This document shows positions 19,759-23,456 of a stretch of 23,456 bases of DNA, piece by piece. The notes beneath the pieces were generated by a model that had not been told where the DNA came from, made no database searches, and saw nothing but the letters and a program-made list of their open reading frames with translations. Source of the DNA: Phlegmacium glaucopus (taxonomy: Eukaryota; Basidiomycota; Agaricomycetes; Agaricales; Cortinariaceae); assembly GCA_015039465.1 (NCBI GenBank), contig MU130013.1, positions 254,462 to 277,917 on the forward strand, in the 5' to 3' direction. Both the position numbers and the translations under genes were made by a program. The first letter of the stretch is position 1. The number at the start of each line of letters is the position of its first letter.

Positions 19759-20262
19759 CAAGGGGGCACCAAGATTCGAAAAACTACACGGGGTAGATTT
19801 TTTTCTCCAAGGCCTCACCAACCCCCCCTCCCCCCTCCCCAACCCATATCAGGTATGTTTTCATCCAAATGTGGTATGTTTTTCCCACATTTTCAGGCTC
19901 CGCTCCCTTCTGACCTAGAACTTGAGCCGCCCAAGCCGCAACACTTTGGATAACTAGAAATAACCATCTTTGAGGATGTAGTAAGCAGTAAATATGTGAG
20001 CAGTACATGGTCTAAGTTATTTTGAAGTCTTAACTTGCCTTTCACTGGACCATCAGTAGTCAAAAAAATTGGCCCAGCTGACCTAAATGAGGAACAACTA
20101 ATCCATAAATCTGTCCAGGGACTGTATTACTGTGTGCTACACCGTGGGCAAGTACTTATATGCAAGTTTTCAAAGTTTGACCCCCAAAAATATTTTTTTT
20201 CTAAGCCTCCGGCAGCCCACCCCCCCCCCCCCGTTCCGGGTTTGATTCCCGGTGCCCCCTTG
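19759..20262 (+). mobile_element. MITE2: uninterrupted copy of the 12-bp-TIR element
   Basis: The ends CAAGGGGGCACC and GGTGCCCCCTTG are flanked by TATCGACC (19751-19758) and TATTGACC (20263-20270), an 8-bp duplication with one CpG to TpG change. At 504 bp it aligns along its length with the two halves of MITE1 and carries the intact GAAATAAC site used by element B. Near the right end CCGGG-TTTGATT-CCCGG followed by TGCCCCC looks like a tRNA T-arm plus acceptor strand. Confidence 0.92.
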
Positions 20263-20270
20263 TATTGACC

Positions 20271-20359
20271 AATCTTTCCTGATCCATCTCTATTAGTTCC
20301 GTCTTTGTGCCAGCCCTTTTCAGCATGTCCGAGATACCGGCACTGTTTGCTCAACGACC
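20271..20359. other. Short unique spacer
   Basis: About 90 bases between the target duplication of MITE2 and the TA target of the pogo-like element; nothing recognised. Confidence 0.5.
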
Positions 20360-20636
20360 TACAGTTGAAGCTCTCATACTGCATAGCCTCGGGACCAGCT
20401 ATTGGGTTATGCATTAATAGATTTATGCAGGACGAAAAGTGTCACACATGGTGACATCCGTGACCCCCTGACTAACTGGACGACAGCGTTACTCTGTCTG
20501 AACATCAACGATAGCTAATAAGATCTTCATGGGTTCTGTACTTGTGCCATTGACGAGGCAATTATAGGTATAACCTCTCACCTCTATACCTGGCACAATT
20601 TTTTTTGGCCTTTTCACAGAGCTTCATGACTTCTGC

Positions 20637-22461
20637 TAGGGATGCCGAAGTTCAGTTTGGTTTGGTTCGGGACCCATTTTCTCAGAACCAGAACCAGAAC
20701 CAGAACAGAACCAACAGAACCGGTTCTCTTGGTTCGTTTCTGGTTCAGAACCAGTTTGAACCATAAGAACCAGTTAAAAATAGACTTTTGTTAGGATATC
20801 ACCAATTAGACAAGAATTTTTCATTTTAAGTTTTATTTTCTAAAATTACACCTTATTTATAAATATATCTTAAAAGTTGAGGCCAGAAGTTTGTAGTATT
20901 GGTGTTATAACCATGACATCACTAATAGCAAACATGAAAAGAAAAAATACTATTGTTAGGTAACACTCAGTTTTCCATCCAATCAGTCCAACTCCTGACT
21001 TTCAGTCTTTCACATGAACACCCAGACCCAATGAGCTTCACACCCAAGCCCAAACCTAATTCCAAAACTGTAAATTCCACCTCACCAACAAACTTAGTTC
21101 CCCTCTCATTTCTACTCTTCATTTTCATTTGGCCCCAACTTTCACCTGAGTACCCGAACATGACCAGTTCAGCCCAAACTCTTAATCATTTTTTATAAAA
21201 GGTCTAAATTGGTTACCTCTTATTCCAGATAAATCAGTGAAAGGTAAAACTAATAATATTAATAATGAAATACAAACTTGTCATTTTTCATTTATTCTGA
21301 TATTGTACCACTTATCGTTTTATTATTTTCACATGACACTATTTGATTATTTATTTTCCATAACTCCATTATCTTTATATTAGTATTTAAATCCCCCCTC
21401 ACTTTAGCAGGGATCCTTATCCTTTCCTCTTTGGATCCTCTGCTAGGTGACAACTATAAATTGGATTCTTGCAATATGAGTATATTAATAACATGGTAAA
21501 CCTGAAGTTATAAAGTAAATGAGACATGTTATTGATTATGTACTATGCCAGACCAAAGAATGATGTACTTCTGATTGGAAATATATAGTGTTGGTGACTT
21601 GAATAAATATTTTCATTATAGATACAGGTAGTGTGTCATTTAACATGCAAATAAGTAGATATCTTACTTAAGTATTTGCCTTGGGATAAAGTGGTTCAGA
21701 ACTGGTTCTCAGATTTCTGGCCAATCCAGAACCAGATGGCTGGGGGTGAACCAGAACCAGAACCGAACCAGAACTGCGGTTCGGTTCAGCTGGTTCTGGT
21801 TCTCTGGACCGGTTCATAGGGTTACCAAAGTTCGGTTCAGAACTGACTCATGAACCTGAACTGAACTGAACTGAACTGATAATTCAGTTCAGTTCAGTTC
21901 AGGTTCAGGCATGTAGAGATTTATGGTTCATGCAGTTCGAACTGAACTGAACTGCTGAACCATTAGGTCCTAGAAGGCCAGGCAATTCTCTTCTTTTGAC
22001 TTAACATTTTCTGGAAAGTGATCCTTCAGTAATTTATAAACATTGGAATGGTTTGGCAGTCATTTTGAGCATGAAATAATGGCTAAGGAAGGAGGTAATG
22101 GCCAGACTTGGTATGTGATGTTATTATGTCAGCATAGATTAGTACTGCCTATTTAGGAAAATAAATATAAATCAATGGTTTTCTGTGTTCTAAAGGAATT
22201 CTGAGATCATATATAAGTGGAAATCAAGTGGCTAAGGGCTAAGGAAGGTCTTTGTACAATAAATTTTCAGAAAAAGGAAAAATTTCAGATTTTATAATGG
22301 TTCTTCAGTTCAGTTCAGTTTGAACCAGTTCTTAAATGGTTCAGTTCAGTTCAGGACCATATGCAAACAGTTCAGTTCAGTTCAGGCTGAGGAGGTAAAG
22401 AACTGAACTGAACTGAACTTTGGTAACCCTACCGGTTCAGAACCGAACTTCGGCATCCCTA
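20637..22461. mobile_element. hAT-like non-autonomous element (outer), 8-bp TSD ACTTCTGC
   Basis: The ends TAGGGATGCCGAAGTTC and its inverse (17 of 17) are flanked by ACTTCTGC at 20629-20636 and 22462-22469. TAGGG ends with an 8-bp duplication fit the hAT superfamily. Subterminal arrays of GAACCAGAACC (20680-20780) and GGTTC words (21690-21815) are inverted relative to each other. The 0.9-kb centre (20790-21690) is AT-rich with no credible gene; a Pro/Thr/Ser-rich 81-residue frame at 20953-21198 has no motifs. Length is 1,825 bp including the nested element. Confidence 0.92.
21817..22431. mobile_element. hAT-like non-autonomous element (inner), 8-bp TSD CCGGTTCA
   Basis: The 615-bp element has ends TAGGGTTACCAAAGTTC and its inverse (17 of 17; about 23 of 24 when extended). 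It is flanked by CCGGTTCA at 21809-21816 and 22432-22439 and inserted into the right subterminal array of the outer element. It has (GAACT)n and (AGTTC)n arrays at both ends. Its terminus matches the outer one at 14 of 17 bases, so the two families are related and may share a transposase source. Confidence 0.92.
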
Positions 22462-22653
22462 ACTTCTGCATGGTGAGTCACCATCTTTGTGTTTCTTCGT
22501 CAAGATGGGTTTTTCTGTTGTCTTATGCACAATAGAATCCTTTGTAATAGGGGCCTTAGGCTTTTGTACTAGGTAATGTTTTGGTTGTGCACAGGGCTTA
22601 CAGGTGGGTTCAGGACCAGCAGGCATATTTGACTTCGCATCATTGATGTTCAC
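22462..22653 (-). pseudogene. Possible C-terminal remnant of the pogo-like transposase
   Basis: A minus-strand frame from 22653 gives a Lys/Pro-rich, low-hydrophobicity tail with CKPCAQPKHYLVQKPKAPIT and TEKPILTKKHKDGD. Basic, disordered tails like this occur at the C-termini of pogo-type transposases, but no DDE or HTH motif is present. The frame is cut at its end by the hAT-like element (the stop comes from its terminal TA). Removing the insertion adds only HEAL before a stop. This is a weak assignment based on position inside the element. Confidence 0.35.
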
Positions 22654-22978
22654 TCAACTTTTTACCAAGTAAAAAGTTTATCATTAGCCTTAGTACTATA
22701 TACCCTGTTAAGCTAAGCATTATTCTAATAAATTGAAACCGGTCAGTGGCATTCCCGACCCTATGTCATTGCCATTCATCAGCACAAACAAAATTCCCAC
22801 CTACTCCGATATTGCATATTGTGGTCCCCAGCCTATGCATTAGACCTATGCATTATGCACCCTATTTCCCTGCGTCCCATGGTGGTTCCGATGCCAGACC
22901 TATGCATTACTAGATTTATGCATCATGACGTTATGCATTATGAAAGCTTCAACTGTATCATTCTTTGACACCACTGGG

Positions 22979-23080
22979 TAGTGATGCCGAAGTTCGGTTC
23001 AGTCCGGTTCTCTGACAAATTTTGAGAACTGAGAACTGGACCAATGGTTCGGTTCAGGTTCGAACGTGTTCGAACCTGTA
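22979..23080 (+). mobile_element. Third hAT-like left end
   Basis: TAGTGATGCCGAAGTTCGGT differs from the outer family end at one base (T for G at position 4). It is followed by TTCAGTCCGG and a GGTTC/GAACTG array, plus a near-perfect palindrome at 23055-23078 (11-bp arms around GT). No right end is seen before 23456, so the element is either truncated or runs out of the window. The base run before it, CCACTGGG (22971-22978), is the candidate target duplication. Confidence 0.75.
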
Positions 23081-23134
23081 AAATTAGGCTGGCAGCTATG
23101 TATCCAATGGTAGAGGCCATACATCAGCAAACCT

Positions 23135-23345
23135 AGGCCCTGTTATCATCAGAAAAATGTCTGGTTGTTCTTTGGGTGTCTTTGGGTTCTTTGTGAAGAC
23201 CTAAAGATACCAAAGACGTAAAGACCACAGGTCTTTACTGAGCAAGCAAGATCTCTCGAAGAATAGGTGAATCTTTCAAGGTAGTGCTGTGGTCTTTGTG
23301 AAGAGTGTCTTTCTGACTCTTTCTGACTCTTTCATACATCTTTCA
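23135..23345. repeat. GTCTTTG/CAAAGAC inverted-word array
   Basis: About fifteen TCTTTG, GTCTTT or CAAAGAC/AAAGACC words occur in both orientations, including GACCTAAAGATACCAAAGAC and GACTCTTTCTGACTCTTTC. The style matches the subterminal arrays of the other elements here, so this may be one end of an additional element whose terminus is not identified. Confidence 0.6.
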
Positions 23346-23456
23346 GCAGTTGGTAGCTGACCCAGCTCTCTCCCACACTGACTTTCCTGAAAAAGAAATA
23401 AAATGCACGTGCAGCCTTCCAGAGCATTTTATTTTATTAAAAATCTAATGTTACAT

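Larger units (their letters stand above)
20362..22955 (-). mobile_element. Pogo-like (Tc1/mariner) internally deleted element, interrupted by hAT-like elements
   Basis: The left end CAGTTGAAGCTCTCATACTG and the complement of the right end, CAGTTGAAGCTTTCATAATG, form a 26-bp inverted repeat with three mismatches, flanked by TA at 20360-20361 and 22956-22957. CAGT ends and a TA target are the hallmark of Tc1/mariner/pogo. Net of the hAT insertion and its duplication, about 761 bp remain, too short for a whole transposase. Several TATGCATTA words (20405-20430, 22835-22945) lie near both ends. It is judged on the minus strand because the only possible coding remnant is there. Confidence 0.8.

Noticed and set aside
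20232..20262. A tRNA gene at the right end of the MITE
   Set aside because: T-arm and acceptor 3' strand are present, but no anticodon arm, D-arm or A box lies upstream; the sequence is part of the terminal inverted repeat.

Overview
The window looks like a gene-poor, transposon-rich stretch of a filamentous basidiomycete genome (probably Agaricomycetes). The reasons are a NACHT-WD40 STAND gene split by eight short introns, six of them 48 to 59 nt; a decayed gene of the tyrosine-recombinase ('DNA breaking-rejoining') type common in mushroom genomes; and repeat copies that differ largely by CpG to TpG/CpA changes. No species call is justified. I see no rRNA, tRNA or CRISPR.

Layout. 1-606: nothing recognised. 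607-2055 (minus): broken tyrosine-recombinase gene, five exons. 2214-2458: degenerate tandem repeat. About 3640-4672: right half of a non-autonomous element (X) with G/C hairpins, (CAA)n and a CCGGACT array. 4669-8460: long direct and inverted arrays (Y). 8719-13149: a MITE (MITE1, 8-bp target duplication GATCAGAG) split by a 3.9-kb element (B, 8922-12807, 8-bp duplication GAAATAAC). B contains a 100-N gap. 14122-19150 (+): the one convincing intact gene, a 9-exon NLR-like protein of about 1,521 residues with a helical N-terminus, NACHT domain and 15 WD40 repeats. 19759-20262: an intact second copy of the MITE (MITE2), which preserves the empty site for B. 20362-22955: a pogo-like TA-flanked element carrying a hAT-like element (20637-22461), itself carrying a second hAT-like element (21817-22431). 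22979 to the end: another hAT-like left end and a GTCTTT array.

The most surprising signal is at about 9195-11575 inside element B. The sequence there matches the B family only when read backwards WITHOUT complementing. A 59-nt block at 11309-11367, reversed as a plain string, matches the right end of B (12749-12807) at 54 of 59 positions. The apparent 'CCTTAGG' arrays are the mirror of the GGATTCC arrays, and the T-G-C hairpins are the mirror of the C-G-T hairpins seen elsewhere. No known DNA process makes such a copy, so either a segment was string-reversed during assembly or something new is happening. It needs raw-read verification.

The NLR gene is the only likely functional product here. 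The rest is nested mobile DNA whose families carry different subterminal arrays of short inverted words, as expected for arrays of transposase-binding sites.
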